64,000 nt of DNA. Source: Aestuariivita sp. (GTDB taxonomy: Bacteria; Pseudomonadota; Alphaproteobacteria; Rhodobacterales; Rhodobacteraceae). Position 1 is the first letter of the stretch. The number at the start of each line of letters is the position of its first letter. Shown here piece by piece: positions 1 through 8,053 of this stretch. The stretch is from assembly GCF_021404545.1 (NCBI RefSeq), contig NZ_JAAWWD010000006.1, forward strand, positions 24,120-88,119, written 5' to 3'. Under the pieces are notes generated by a model, which saw only the letters and a program-made list of their open reading frames with translations, was not told the origin of the DNA and made no database searches. The position numbers and the translations under genes are program-made.

Positions 1-1
1 G

Positions 2-298
2 GAAGAGACCTTCGGCCCGCTGGCCCCGCTCTTCAAATTCGACGATGTAGACGAAGTGATTGCGATGGCCAATGATACGATCTTTGGTCTGGCCGCCTAT
101 TTCTATGCCAACGACCTCAGCCGCGTCTACAAGGTGGCCGAAGCACTGGAATACGGGATCGTCGGGGTAAACACCGGTATCATCTCTACCGAACTGGCGC
201 CTTTTGGAGGGGTCAAACAATCGGGCCTCGGTCGTGAAGGCAGCCACCACGGCATCGAGGATTACCTTGAGATGAAATACGTCTGCCTTTCGGTCTGA
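2..298 (+). CDS. Aldehyde dehydrogenase C-terminus (succinate-semialdehyde dehydrogenase-like), partial
   Basis: Only the last 98 residues are in the window; the frame is open to the left edge. The opening EETFGPLAP followed by a segment ending in the conserved [20 protein letters not shown] signature is the C-terminal part of NAD(P)-dependent aldehyde dehydrogenases and closely resembles GabD-type succinate-semialdehyde dehydrogenases, which oxidise succinate semialdehyde to succinate in GABA breakdown. The catalytic cysteine lies upstream of the window, so the substrate cannot be checked. The stop at 296-298 is followed by about 100 bases before the convergent regulator gene. Family confidence is high; the GabD assignment is an inference from the C-terminal sequence only. 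Confidence 0.85.
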   Translation, partial: EETFGPLAPLFKFDDVDEVIAMANDTIFGLAAYFYANDLSRVYKVAEALEYGIVGVNTGIISTELAPFGGVKQSGLGREGSHHGIEDYLEMKYVCLSV

Positions 299-404
299 CC
301 AGGCACCGGGGCACGGGGGGAGTTCTGGGTCCCCCTGCCTCACCTGGTGCATGTGTCCTGAGGCAGAGGCAAAGCCTTTGCGCCCGCAATCTCGGGGCCC
401 CGCG

Positions 405-983
405 TCAGGCGGTCGGAAACGTCTCGGCAACCAGCGCCCTCAAAGCGCCGGGCATTGCGCGCCCTGCGGCCTCAGCCTCATCAGCGCCAAAGATCGAGCG
501 CAACGTGGGCCGCGACACCGCATAGTAGTTCATCGCCCCCAAAAACACATAGAGTGTGGCCAATGCCTCCGCTCGGCTCAGATCCGGGCGCGCCGCTTGC
601 GCAAGATCCACCAACCGCTCCAGAAACGGGCGCAAAAACCACTGCCGGGCGGTCTGGGCGCGATGCTCATTATCCAAAAGCTCCCGCAGAATGATCGCCA
701 TGTCGTCTTGTGCATGCACGCTGTGGTCATAGAACCGCTCAAGACCGCCGGTGATATCCCGGCTGTCGCCAAGTGCATCCATGAACCGGTCGGAGATCCG
801 CGCCAGAACCGCCGAATACAGCGCTTCTTTTGAGCCAAAATGATGCAGCAACGCCTGCTTGGTGATGCCCAGATCCTCTGCGATGACGGCAATCGACACG
901 CCATAAAACCCGCGCGCGGCAAAATGCCGGGTCGCGGCCTGGATCAGTCGGGCAGGGGTATCGGGTTCGGAGCGCAATGCCAT
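405..983 (-). CDS. TetR/AcrR family transcriptional regulator
   Basis: This 192-residue protein has the usual TetR length. The N-terminal helix-turn-helix is visible at about residues 10-55 (RLIQAATRHFAARGFYGVSI, then DLGITKQALLHHFGSKEALY). The C-terminal ligand-binding and dimerisation half is divergent, as is normal for the family. The start chosen is the ATG at 983 (MALRSEPD), because a longer reading would run through the palindromic operator. It is divergent from the Rieske oxygenase gene, and a 14-bp-arm inverted repeat lies between them, so it most likely represses both itself and the oxygenase. The inducer is unknown. Confidence 0.9.
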   Translation of the reverse strand: MALRSEPDTPARLIQAATRHFAARGFYGVSIAVIAEDLGITKQALLHHFGSKEALYSAVLARISDRFMDALGDSRDITGGLERFYDHSVHAQDDMAIILRELLDNEHRAQTARQWFLRPFLERLVDLAQAARPDLSRAEALATLYVFLGAMNYYAVSRPTLRSIFGADEAEAAGRAMPGALRALVAETFPTA

Positions 984-1004
984 GGGAAGGTGATCTTGAC
1001 AGCC

Positions 1005-1040
1005 TACCGGTTGGTAAGTCAATATCCTTACCAACCGGTA
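1005..1040. promoter_or_regulatory. Probable TetR operator palindrome in a divergent promoter
   Basis: TACCGGTTGGTAAG (1005-1018) and its exact reverse complement CTTACCAACCGGTA (1027-1040) are separated by 8 bases. The element sits between the start codons of the TetR gene (983) and the Rieske gene (1054). A TTGACA at 996-1001 could be the -35 box for the rightward gene, with the -10 inside the palindrome. Binding by the neighbouring TetR protein is inferred. Confidence 0.75.
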
Positions 1041-1053
1041 AGGGAGGCCTCTC

Positions 1054-2196
1054 ATGGATCGCAAGACCGAAATTGCGCTGCTCGAAGAGCTCTGGGGTCT
1101 CAAGACTGCGGGCTCTGCCTATCTCGACCCCGACATCAGCCACGCCGATGTAAGCGATTATACTGATCCGGCACGTTTTGCCGCGGAACATGCGCGCCTC
1201 TTTCGGTCACGCCCGATTGCCGCGGCACATGCCAGCGAACTGCCCGAACCGGGCGCCTTCCTGACCCGGGACCTCTTTGGCAGCCCGACGCTTTTGACCC
1301 GGGACAAAGCGGGAGAGGTTCACGCTTTTCTCAATGTCTGCCGTCACCGGGGTGCGCGGCTGGTGGCTGAGGATGCGGGCTGCAAACACAGCTTTTCCTG
1401 CCCCTATCATGCATGGACCTACACCAATACCGGTGCCTTGCGCGGCATCCCGCATCAAAGCCAGGGCTTCCCCGGTATCGACAAGTCTACCCATGGCCTG
1501 GTTCCGCTGATCTGCGCAGAGCGGTACGGGTTGATTTGGGTGATCTCCGACCCTCACACGACGGACGACATTGACGCGTGGCTGGCCCCCATCGCCGCCG
1601 ATCTCGACTGGGTCGGGATGCACGCTATGCGGGTTCAGCATGTCGATATCCTGACGCTCCGTGCCAACTGGAAACTGCTGATCGAAGGCGGGATCGAAGC
1701 CTATCATTTCAAGGTCGCCCACAAAGACACCATCGCCCCCTATTTCGAGGACAACCTTTCCAGCTATACCGTCCTGGGCCCGCATATGCGCTCGGTTCTG
1801 CCGCGCGCGACATTGGGAAGCCTGCGTGACAGGCCGGTTGAGGAGTGGGACATCCGACAGGATGCAAATCTGCTCTACACCGTATCCCCCACCAGCCAGT
1901 TTCTGGTGCAGCAAGACCATGTGGCGTGGATTTCCCTCTGGCCCGTCAGCGCCGCGGAAACCCACCTGCGGCTGGTCACCGTGGCCCCCGACACCAGCCC
2001 TGTGGCCAAGGATGCGGCCAGGCATTGGCGCCAGAACCACGCGATCACCTGCCGCACGCTCTCCGAGGATTTCGAGATCGGCGTCGGTATTCAGGACGGG
2101 CTGACATCTGGTGCGAACCGTCATCTGACCTTTGGTCGATACGAAGGCGCGCTCGCCGCCTTTGCCCGGATCGTTACGCGCCAAATCAGCGATTGA
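1054..2196 (+). CDS. Rieske-type aromatic-ring/amine oxygenase, alpha subunit
   Basis: This 380-residue protein is a non-haem iron oxygenase alpha subunit. A Rieske [2Fe-2S] site is visible as C96-R-H98 and C116-P-Y-H119. The mononuclear iron site is in the segment NWKLLIEGGIEAYHFKVAH, with H218 and H223 as iron ligands. Such enzymes hydroxylate aromatic rings or demethylate quaternary amines using electrons from a separate reductase. No reductase or beta subunit is encoded nearby, so electrons must come from elsewhere. The substrate is not identifiable. The start is supported by a GGGAGG ribosome site. The gene lies just behind the TetR operator and is probably induced by the TetR ligand. 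Confidence 0.9.
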   Translation: MDRKTEIALLEELWGLKTAGSAYLDPDISHADVSDYTDPARFAAEHARLFRSRPIAAAHASELPEPGAFLTRDLFGSPTLLTRDKAGEVHAFLNVCRHRGARLVAEDAGCKHSFSCPYHAWTYTNTGALRGIPHQSQGFPGIDKSTHGLVPLICAERYGLIWVISDPHTTDDIDAWLAPIAADLDWVGMHAMRVQHVDILTLRANWKLLIEGGIEAYHFKVAHKDTIAPYFEDNLSSYTVLGPHMRSVLPRATLGSLRDRPVEEWDIRQDANLLYTVSPTSQFLVQQDHVAWISLWPVSAAETHLRLVTVAPDTSPVAKDAARHWRQNHAITCRTLSEDFEIGVGIQDGLTSGANRHLTFGRYEGALAAFARIVTRQISD

Positions 2197-2248
2197 CGCC
2201 AGCCGCACCCCCGGCCTAGCCTGCTCCAGACCGACCAAGGAGAGAGAG

Positions 2249-2293
2249 ATGTCCCGCGTCGTACGCAAACCGCTCAGGCGCTGCGAAGGCTGA
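2249..2293 (+). CDS. Candidate 14-residue leader peptide upstream of an exporter gene
   Basis: A strong ribosome site (AAGGAGAGAGAG) precedes an ATG that opens the short frame MSRVVRKPLRRCEG followed by TGA. Five of 14 residues are Arg or Lys. An intrinsic terminator begins 26 bases after the stop, before the Bcr/CflA-type transporter gene. This order (short peptide, terminator, efflux gene) is that of ribosome-mediated attenuation. Basic leader peptides are known to stall ribosomes bound by antibiotics, but a drug-sensing role here is inference. It could also be a chance frame between two genes. Confidence 0.45.
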   Translation: MSRVVRKPLRRCEG

Positions 2294-2318
2294 TACCAGG
2301 CCATTCGCCCTCTCTGAT

Positions 2319-2350
2319 GCGCCCTCAAGTCAACTTGGGGGCGCTTTTTA
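2319..2350 (+). terminator. Intrinsic terminator / attenuator between oxygenase and exporter
   Basis: GCGCCCTCAAG (2319-2329), loop TCAA, and CTTGGGGGCGC (2334-2344) form an 11-bp stem with one G-T pair, followed by TTTTTATT. It lies 20 bases before the exporter start. It may simply end the oxygenase transcript or act as an attenuator with the short peptide upstream. GGCGC at 2277-2281 can pair with GCGCC at 2319-2323 as a weak alternative structure. Confidence 0.8.
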
Positions 2351-2369
2351 TTGCCCGAAAGACAAGAAC

Positions 2370-3545
2370 ATGACCCGCAAGACCTCTCCCCGCCTGATCA
2401 CACTGATCCTGATGACAGCCGCGACCACGCTGTCGCTGAATATGTTCCTGCCATCGCTGCCTGCGATCGCGGCGGAGTTTGGCGTCGCATACGGTACGGT
2501 CACGCTCGCGATTGGCGGATATCTCGCGATGACGGCGGTGTTGGCGCTGGTGATCGGACCTCTGTCGGATCGCCTGGGGCGTCGACCGGTGGCAATCGGT
2601 GCGATTGCCGTCTTCGTTCTGGCCTCTCTGGGATGCCTTCTGGCGCAAAGCTGGCCGCTCTTTCTGGCGTGCCGTCTGGCTCAGGGAACCATGGTCTCGG
2701 GTTATATCCTGGCCGGTGCGGTGGTCCGCGATACCCGCGATCAGACCGATGCGGCAAGCCTTCTGGGCTATATCGCGGGCGCCATGGCCATCGCTCCGCT
2801 CCTGGGTCCAATGGTGGGAGGGCTCATGCTGGACCTCTTTGGGTGGCGGTCGAACTTCGCGCTTTATGCCGGGCTGGGTCTGATCCTGTTGGCCGCGGTC
2901 CTGATCGACCTTGCGGAAACGAAATCGCCCCCTGTCACAAAGCCCCCGAGATCGGGCGCGCTTTTGCGTCTGCCCGTGTTCTGGAGCTATGCCGGCACCG
3001 TCGCCCTGTCGACCTGCGCCTTTTACGCCTTTCTGGCGGGCGCCCCTCTGGTCGCCGCCAAAACCTATGGGCTTTCGGGAGCTGAACTCGGCATCGCACT
3101 GGGCAGTATCACGGCAGGTTTCATGACCGGCAGCTTTACCGGCGCCCGTCTTGGCCCTCGCTATGGCCCTGATCGCATGATGCTGAGCGGCCGGCTGATC
3201 GCAATTCTCGGCCTCGCAGCTGGCCTCGTTATCGTGCAGATATGGCCCAGCGCGCCCCTTGCGCTCTTTGCCACAACGATCTTCATCGGTCTGGGCAACG
3301 GCTTGACCACGCCCACGGCCAATGCGGGCGCGATGAGCGTGCGTCCCGATCTTGCAGGCACGGCCTCCGGCGTCACCGGATCGCTGACCGTGGGCCTGGG
3401 GGCGGTGGCCACCACCGGTGCGGGTCTGATCCTCACGCTCAGCCCCTCCGCGACGACCTTGCTCACAATCCTGATTGCCCTGAAATCCGCCAGCCTTGTA
3501 ACCGCCATCCTGGCCTGGCGCGGATCCCCCATTTCTTCTCGCTAA
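2370..3545 (+). CDS. MFS multidrug exporter, Bcr/CflA type
   Basis: This 391-residue protein has twelve predicted hydrophobic segments and the major facilitator motif A between TM2 and TM3 (GPLSDRLGRRPV). The next region (CRLAQGT, then GYILAGAVVRD) is typical of the Bcr/CflA subfamily of proton-coupled inner-membrane drug exporters, which expel bicyclomycin, chloramphenicol-like compounds or other small molecules. The substrate cannot be predicted. The gene lies directly downstream of a leader peptide and terminator, suggesting attenuated expression. The ATG start is taken because it is the first after the terminator and precedes the first membrane segment by a short basic tail (MTRKTSPR). 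Confidence 0.88.
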   Translation: MTRKTSPRLITLILMTAATTLSLNMFLPSLPAIAAEFGVAYGTVTLAIGGYLAMTAVLALVIGPLSDRLGRRPVAIGAIAVFVLASLGCLLAQSWPLFLACRLAQGTMVSGYILAGAVVRDTRDQTDAASLLGYIAGAMAIAPLLGPMVGGLMLDLFGWRSNFALYAGLGLILLAAVLIDLAETKSPPVTKPPRSGALLRLPVFWSYAGTVALSTCAFYAFLAGAPLVAAKTYGLSGAELGIALGSITAGFMTGSFTGARLGPRYGPDRMMLSGRLIAILGLAAGLVIVQIWPSAPLALFATTIFIGLGNGLTTPTANAGAMSVRPDLAGTASGVTGSLTVGLGAVATTGAGLILTLSPSATTLLTILIALKSASLVTAILAWRGSPISSR

Positions 3546-3570
3546 AAATACGCAACACCCCGGTTTGCCA

Positions 3571-3606
3571 AACAGAGAAACGGCCCGGACATCGCTGCCC
3601 GGACCG
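3571..3606 (-). terminator. Terminator of the small heat-shock gene
   Basis: On the minus strand, CGGTCCGGGCA, loop GCGA and TGTCCGGGCCG form an 11-bp stem with two G-T pairs, followed by TTTCTCTGTT. It lies 30 bases after the hsp20 stop. It could also stop the convergent exporter transcript, although there is no good T-run in that direction. Confidence 0.65.
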
Positions 3607-3635
3607 CCACACAGAAAACCCGAGGGAAGCGGGTC

Positions 3636-4088
3636 TTAGTTCACTTTGCCTTCGATGGCCTTGGCTCCACCGGCAATCTCGATCCGGCGGGGCTTGAGGG
3701 CTTCGGGCACTTCGCGCTTGAGGTCGATATGCAGCATACCGTCCTCATGCGCTGCACCGGTTACATGGACATGATCGGCCAGCTGGAACTTGCGCTCGAA
3801 CGCGCGGGTCGCGATACCGCGATGCAGGAACGTCCGTTCGTCATCCTCGACCGCCTTACGACCGGTGACAACAAGGCTCGCCTCACGCACCTCCACGTTC
3901 AGTTCAGCCTCGGAGAAGCCGGCGACGGCAATCGAAATCCGATAGGCGTCATCTGCGGTCTTCTCGATGTTATATGGGGGATAGCTTGACTGGCTGACAT
4001 CGTTGGTCAGAACCCGGTCCATCAGATCTGCGATCTGATCAAAGCCAACAGTTGCCCGGTAAAGCGGGGCGAAATCAAATGTACGCAT
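3636..4088 (-). CDS. Small heat-shock protein, Hsp20/IbpA family
   Basis: This 150-residue protein has the alpha-crystallin domain at about residues 35-125: YPPYNIEKTADDAYRISIAV, LVVTGRK, and the FERKFQLADHV region typical of IbpA-type proteins. It acts as an ATP-independent holdase that binds unfolding proteins in the cytoplasm. The start used is the ATG of MRTFDFAP, because GAGG lies 9 bases before it; an ATG five codons upstream overlaps that ribosome site and lacks one of its own. No CIRCE or RpoH promoter was identified with confidence. Confidence 0.93.
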   Translation of the reverse strand: MRTFDFAPLYRATVGFDQIADLMDRVLTNDVSQSSYPPYNIEKTADDAYRISIAVAGFSEAELNVEVREASLVVTGRKAVEDDERTFLHRGIATRAFERKFQLADHVHVTGAAHEDGMLHIDLKREVPEALKPRRIEIAGGAKAIEGKVN

Positions 4089-4242
4089 CGTCGGTATCCT
4101 CATAGTTTGAGCGATGTGACTGTTGTGGTGCCCTCCGGAACTGGACGGGCGTTTCGATTGCCAGAGCCCGCGTTCGGCGCCCTGACAGCTGTTAAATGGG
4201 AGCGCAAATCGGCCCTTTCAAGACCTTGCATCCAAGGCCCGT

Positions 4243-5052
4243 TCAGGACCCGTCCGGGCGCACGAACTTTGCTCCTGAGCTACCCTTTCCGTCGCCGATG
4301 CCGAAACGACGTATGGTCGGCGTGGGTGTTCCCTGTCGACGCAGATCCGCCTTGAGGCGGCCGACCACTCCGGGCAGTTCCATGCCAATCGAGACCACAC
4401 CCTCGGCCGTGCGGCTGCCACCAGAGATAATCGACAGGATGCGCCCACGATCTCCATGTTTCACAAAGACCGGAGCGCCGGACGATCCAAACGTCACATT
4501 GCAGTCGAACGCCAGGATCGGAGACCTCTCGCCCACGATCCGGCAGCGTTGTTGGCGGGACAACGCCTCCGCCCGCCCCTGACCATAGGAGGTCACGCTG
4601 ATCTCCTGGCCCCTGATAGATCCTTGATGCAGGACAAAGGGATCGGCCTCTGCCGTGGTGATCGCCCGGTTCAGTCGCAGCAGCGCCACATCATGGGGTA
4701 CATTGCTCAGATCAACCCGCGGTCCGGGGCGATAGGCTTCCGGCACCGCGATTGCGGCAATGCTGCGCTCCGCGATCGCAACCCCATCGCTGAGACCGGC
4801 GCGAAAGGTCAACTCGCCCGGATCGCGCAGCCGGTCGCGGTCATAGACACAATGGGCCGCCGTCAGTACCAGATCCGAGGCGATCAGCGTCGCCGTGCAA
4901 AAGCCGCCTCGCGCGGTATCGAGCCGCCCCACGGCTTCCCAGCCCAGAAGGTCATCACGATCGGTCAACCTGCGCAAGCCGTCCGATTGTGCAAGCGCGC
5001 TTTGGCCTCCAAACGCCGCGACCACCACCAAGGCCAGGACACGCAGCCTCAT
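4243..5052 (-). CDS. Secreted trypsin/V8-like serine protease (second of a coupled pair)
   Basis: This 269-residue protein begins with a signal peptide (MRLRVLALVVVAAFGGQSALA). The S1-family triad is visible: His in VLTAAHCV, Asp in DVALLRL, and Ser in FGSSGAPVF. The serine motif is GSSGAP rather than the trypsin GDSGGP, which is common in V8/glutamyl-endopeptidase-like bacterial proteases. It is probably periplasmic or secreted. Its ATG overlaps the stop of the upstream protease gene by four bases (ATGA), so translation is coupled. The C-terminus carries a tail (FGIGDGKGSSGAKFVRPDGS) resembling the tail of its neighbour, which supports duplication. Confidence 0.88.
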   Translation of the reverse strand: MRLRVLALVVVAAFGGQSALAQSDGLRRLTDRDDLLGWEAVGRLDTARGGFCTATLIASDLVLTAAHCVYDRDRLRDPGELTFRAGLSDGVAIAERSIAAIAVPEAYRPGPRVDLSNVPHDVALLRLNRAITTAEADPFVLHQGSIRGQEISVTSYGQGRAEALSRQQRCRIVGERSPILAFDCNVTFGSSGAPVFVKHGDRGRILSIISGGSRTAEGVVSIGMELPGVVGRLKADLRRQGTPTPTIRRFGIGDGKGSSGAKFVRPDGS

Positions 5053-5867
5053 GGCTTGACGAATTTGGCGCCGGTGTCGCGCCGCATGCCACCCACCGTC
5101 AAACGGTTGACCTGCGGGGCAGGGTCCAGCCCATATCCGCTGCCGCGGGCGAGCTCCGCCTTGAGGGTGACCAAGGGTTCGGTCAGGGCCGTGCCCAGCG
5201 ATACATTCGCTCCGTTGACCTGGGCCTTGGCCGACACCACCGACACGATCTGCGGCGTGTCTCCGACAAAACTGAAGACCGGCGCGCCTGACGAGCCAAA
5301 ATCGACATTGCAGGACATCACCAGAATGCCCGACTGGCGGGCCATCACCGAGCAGACCTCCTGCAACGATGGCGCTTCGGCCCGGTCGTGCGCATAGGAC
5401 ACAACACCGATCTCGGCGCCCTTGCGCGGTCTTTGTGCGGTCTCGAACGGCGTGACAGAGGGGATGCGGATCGGCCGCTGCAACTCCAGCAGCGCCACAT
5501 CGTTGCGAACCCGGTCGGCAGATATGTCCCGGTTAAAAACGTAATCGGGATGCACCACCGCTCGGCGCACCGCGCGATAGGCCTCGGCCCGACCATTGCG
5601 CCAGCCCGCGCGGAACTCAATGCCGCCTGGATCGACCTGCGCGCCGGTGCGACTGTCAAAGACGCAATGCGCAGCGGTCAGCACCAGATCGGGTGCGATC
5701 AGGGCGCCTGTGCAAAACCCCTTGCCATCGATATCGAGCCGCCCGACGGCTTGCCAGTCCTGGCCTGCATCGGTGGTGTCCAAACGCTCAAGCCGGGCAT
5801 CCTGCGCCATCACAGACCCGCCCAGAACCACCAGGCACATTCCCCAAAACAGATGTTTTGCAACCAT
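5049..5867 (-). CDS. Secreted trypsin/V8-like serine protease (first of a coupled pair)
   Basis: This 272-residue protein has a signal peptide (MVAKHLFWGMCLVVLGGSVMA) and the S1 triad in VLTAAHCV, DVALLEL and FGSSGAPVF, matching the downstream paralogue motif for motif. The start at 5867 is supported by GGAGG five bases upstream; the open frame extends further but has no ribosome site. The pair probably arose by tandem duplication and has since diverged. The substrate is unknown. The gene starts 74 bases after the glcF stop and may be cotranscribed with the glycolate operon or have its own promoter. Confidence 0.88.
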   Translation of the reverse strand: MVAKHLFWGMCLVVLGGSVMAQDARLERLDTTDAGQDWQAVGRLDIDGKGFCTGALIAPDLVLTAAHCVFDSRTGAQVDPGGIEFRAGWRNGRAEAYRAVRRAVVHPDYVFNRDISADRVRNDVALLELQRPIRIPSVTPFETAQRPRKGAEIGVVSYAHDRAEAPSLQEVCSVMARQSGILVMSCNVDFGSSGAPVFSFVGDTPQIVSVVSAKAQVNGANVSLGTALTEPLVTLKAELARGSGYGLDPAPQVNRLTVGGMRRDTGAKFVKP

Positions 5868-5941
5868 AGACCGCCTCCATACCGCCAACAGCATGGTAAG
5901 TGTGTTTGGCGAAATTACGGCGGTGGCGGGGCTTTGCGTGC

Positions 5942-7264
5942 CTATCGCAATATGGGGATCTCCGGTGCACGCTTGCCCTCGGCAGTCATGGCGGGCGGCT
6001 GCGGTCCGCCAGTGGCCCAGTCGAGCAGCTCGACGGTATGCACAATCGGCACATCCGTGCCTGAGCCGATCTGCATCATGCACCCGATATTTCCTGCCGC
6101 GATGATATCGGGCGATTTAGCCTCCAGCGTCTGGACCTTGCGGTCCTTGAGCTGTTTCGAGATCTCGGGCTGCATCAGATTGTAGGTCCCCGCACTGCCG
6201 CAGCACAGATGGCTGTCGGCAGGTTCCACAACCTTGAACCCGGCCTTTTTCAGCAGATCCTTGGGATAGGTCTTGATCTGTTGGCCATGTTGCAGCGAAC
6301 AGGCCGCGTGGTAGGCGACGGTCATCGCTTTGTCCGCGCCCTGGGGCAGGTCGAGTTTCATCAGCACTTCGCTGACATCCATTGCAAGGCCCGAGACACG
6401 CGCGGCATCGTCCGCAAGTGCCTCGTTGCGGAACATATGGCCATAATCCTTGACCGTGGTGCCGCAGCCCGAGGTGTTGATGACAATCGCATCAAGCCCC
6501 TTGCCATCCATCTCGGCCGTCCAGGCGCGGATGTTTCTGGCGGCGGTCGCATGGCTCTCGGCGGTTTTGCCCATGTGGTGGGTCAGCGCCCCGCAGCATC
6601 CAGCCCCTTTGGCAACGACAACCTCGCAACCCAGCCGCGTAAGCAGACGGATCGTGGCATCGTTGATATCGGTGTTGAGCGCGCGCTGCGCACAGCCGGT
6701 CATCAGCGCCACGCGCATCCGGGTCCTGGACTGCGGGAAAAAGCTTTGTGGGTCGTCGTTGCGGCTGACGGGTGGAATGGTCTTGGGCGCCATCTCCAGC
6801 ATCGCGCGCAGCCGCGCATCGGGCATCACCCGGGCCAGGGGCCGTCCGAACTTGGCACCCAGCAGGGCCAACCGGAACCGCGTCGGATAGGGCAGGATGC
6901 GCGCCAGGATCCAGCGTAGCGCACGGTCCGACCAGGGGCGGCGATACTTGTCCTCGATATACTCGCGCGCGTGATCCACCAGATGCATGTAGTGCACGCC
7001 CGAGGGGCAGGTGGTCATGCAGGCAAGGCAGGACAGGCAGCGGTCGATATGCTTAACCGTCTTTTCATCCGGCACACGCTCGTTTTCGAGCATATCCTTG
7101 ATCAGATAGATACGGCCCCGCGGGCTATCGAGCTCATCTCCCAGCACCTGATATGTTGGGCAGGTGGCCGTACAGAACCCGCAATGCACGCAGCTGCGCA
7201 GGATGTCGTTCGACCGGGCAATGCCGGGGTCTTTCAACTGTTCTTCCGTAAATGTCGTCTGCAT
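5942..7264 (-). CDS. glcF: Glycolate oxidase iron-sulfur subunit
   Basis: This 440-residue protein carries two CxxCxxCxxxCP ferredoxin-type motifs (C25, C28, C31, C35 and C76, C79, C82, C86) that bind two [4Fe-4S] clusters. It also has two C-terminal CCG domains (GCCGALTHH and LCCGSAGTYN). This is the architecture of GlcF, which passes electrons from the flavin subunits GlcD/GlcE to the quinone pool as glycolate is oxidised to glyoxylate at the inner membrane. It is the last glc gene of the minus-strand operon and starts directly against the stop of the small membrane protein gene upstream. Family assignment is secure. Confidence 0.95.
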   Translation of the reverse strand: MQTTFTEEQLKDPGIARSNDILRSCVHCGFCTATCPTYQVLGDELDSPRGRIYLIKDMLENERVPDEKTVKHIDRCLSCLACMTTCPSGVHYMHLVDHAREYIEDKYRRPWSDRALRWILARILPYPTRFRLALLGAKFGRPLARVMPDARLRAMLEMAPKTIPPVSRNDDPQSFFPQSRTRMRVALMTGCAQRALNTDINDATIRLLTRLGCEVVVAKGAGCCGALTHHMGKTAESHATAARNIRAWTAEMDGKGLDAIVINTSGCGTTVKDYGHMFRNEALADDAARVSGLAMDVSEVLMKLDLPQGADKAMTVAYHAACSLQHGQQIKTYPKDLLKKAGFKVVEPADSHLCCGSAGTYNLMQPEISKQLKDRKVQTLEAKSPDIIAAGNIGCMMQIGSGTDVPIVHTVELLDWATGGPQPPAMTAEGKRAPEIPILR

Positions 7265-7612
7265 CTAACCCGCCATTGCCCGTGCAACCAGAATTCCAAA
7301 CCAGGGGACAGTTGCACCCACCGCCGCCAGGGCCGCCGTCCAGCGCCGTGCGCCCTGGCTTTCGACCATCAGGCGCAGCACCTGTCCCACCAATGCCATC
7401 GAGATCACCCAAGACCCCCATAAGAGGCCCGCAGCCAGCAGGCCCGGTGCGCCAAGCATGGTCGCCGCGATGGCCGTAAAGACCAGAACCAGCGTCACCA
7501 GACCCAGTTTGCGCACAGCACCAACAGTGGCCGCACCGCGCAACAAGCCCAGCACGATCAGCGGGCCGCCCACGAATACAAGCACATAGGTGAAGATCCA
7601 GGTCAGGCTCAC
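7265..7612 (-). CDS. Small membrane protein inside the glycolate oxidase operon (B)
   Basis: This is a 115-residue protein with four predicted hydrophobic segments and no motif I recognise. The GTG at 7612 is preferred as start because GAGG lies seven bases upstream; a TTG one codon earlier is too close. Its stop directly abuts the glcF start codon, so it is cotranscribed and probably translationally coupled with glcF. By position it may help anchor the glycolate oxidase at the membrane or move substrate, but that is inference from context only. Confidence 0.7.
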   Translation of the reverse strand: MSLTWIFTYVLVFVGGPLIVLGLLRGAATVGAVRKLGLVTLVLVFTAIAATMLGAPGLLAAGLLWGSWVISMALVGQVLRLMVESQGARRWTAALAAVGATVPWFGILVARAMAG

Positions 7613-7696
7613 CAAGTGGCCTCAGTCCCTGGACCTGCGGCCCTGAACCCACCCTCACCATGATATCGGGCACAGCCCATCTGCATCACTCCCTCG

Positions 7697-8053
7697 TCAG
7701 ATCAGCGATAAAAACAACAGGCCCAGCAGCGCCGACAGCCCCAGATAAAGCGCGGTAAAGACGCCGCGTGCCGCCCAGACCCGTTCGAACCGCCCCAGAT
7801 AGAGGTGATAGAACATGCCCGCGATCGCGGCCGAGATCACCCCGGTCGCAAGTGCCGCCACCCCCAAAGGCGAGATCCCCATCAACGGCGCCTCGCGCAG
7901 GATCGCCATGAACAGAACCGCACCGGCCACTGCCATGATACATTGCGCAATCAGCGCTCCGCGCGGCCGGTCCGACATGAGCGTCAGCGCTCCGAACACA
8001 ACCGCCGACGGCCCCGCCACCCAAAGCGCTTCTGAGATGTCCTCCCCAGTCAT
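7697..8053 (-). CDS. Small membrane protein inside the glycolate oxidase operon (A)
   Basis: This is a 118-residue protein with four hydrophobic stretches (AVVFGALTLM, LIAQCIMAVAGAVLFMAIL, GVAALATGVISAAIAGMFY, ALYLGLSALLGLLFLSLI). Its ATG overlaps the glcE stop (ATGA), so it belongs to the operon. No known family is recognised. It is not obviously similar in sequence to the other small membrane protein of the operon, but has a similar size and topology, which may reflect a paired or heteromeric membrane component. Confidence 0.72.
   Translation of the reverse strand: MTGEDISEALWVAGPSAVVFGALTLMSDRPRGALIAQCIMAVAGAVLFMAILREAPLMGISPLGVAALATGVISAAIAGMFYHLYLGRFERVWAARGVFTALYLGLSALLGLLFLSLI

Noticed and set aside
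1207..2328. Long minus-strand frame opposite the Rieske oxygenase
   Set aside because: It is antisense to a gene with intact catalytic motifs and has no recognisable domain; such shadows are common in GC-rich DNA.
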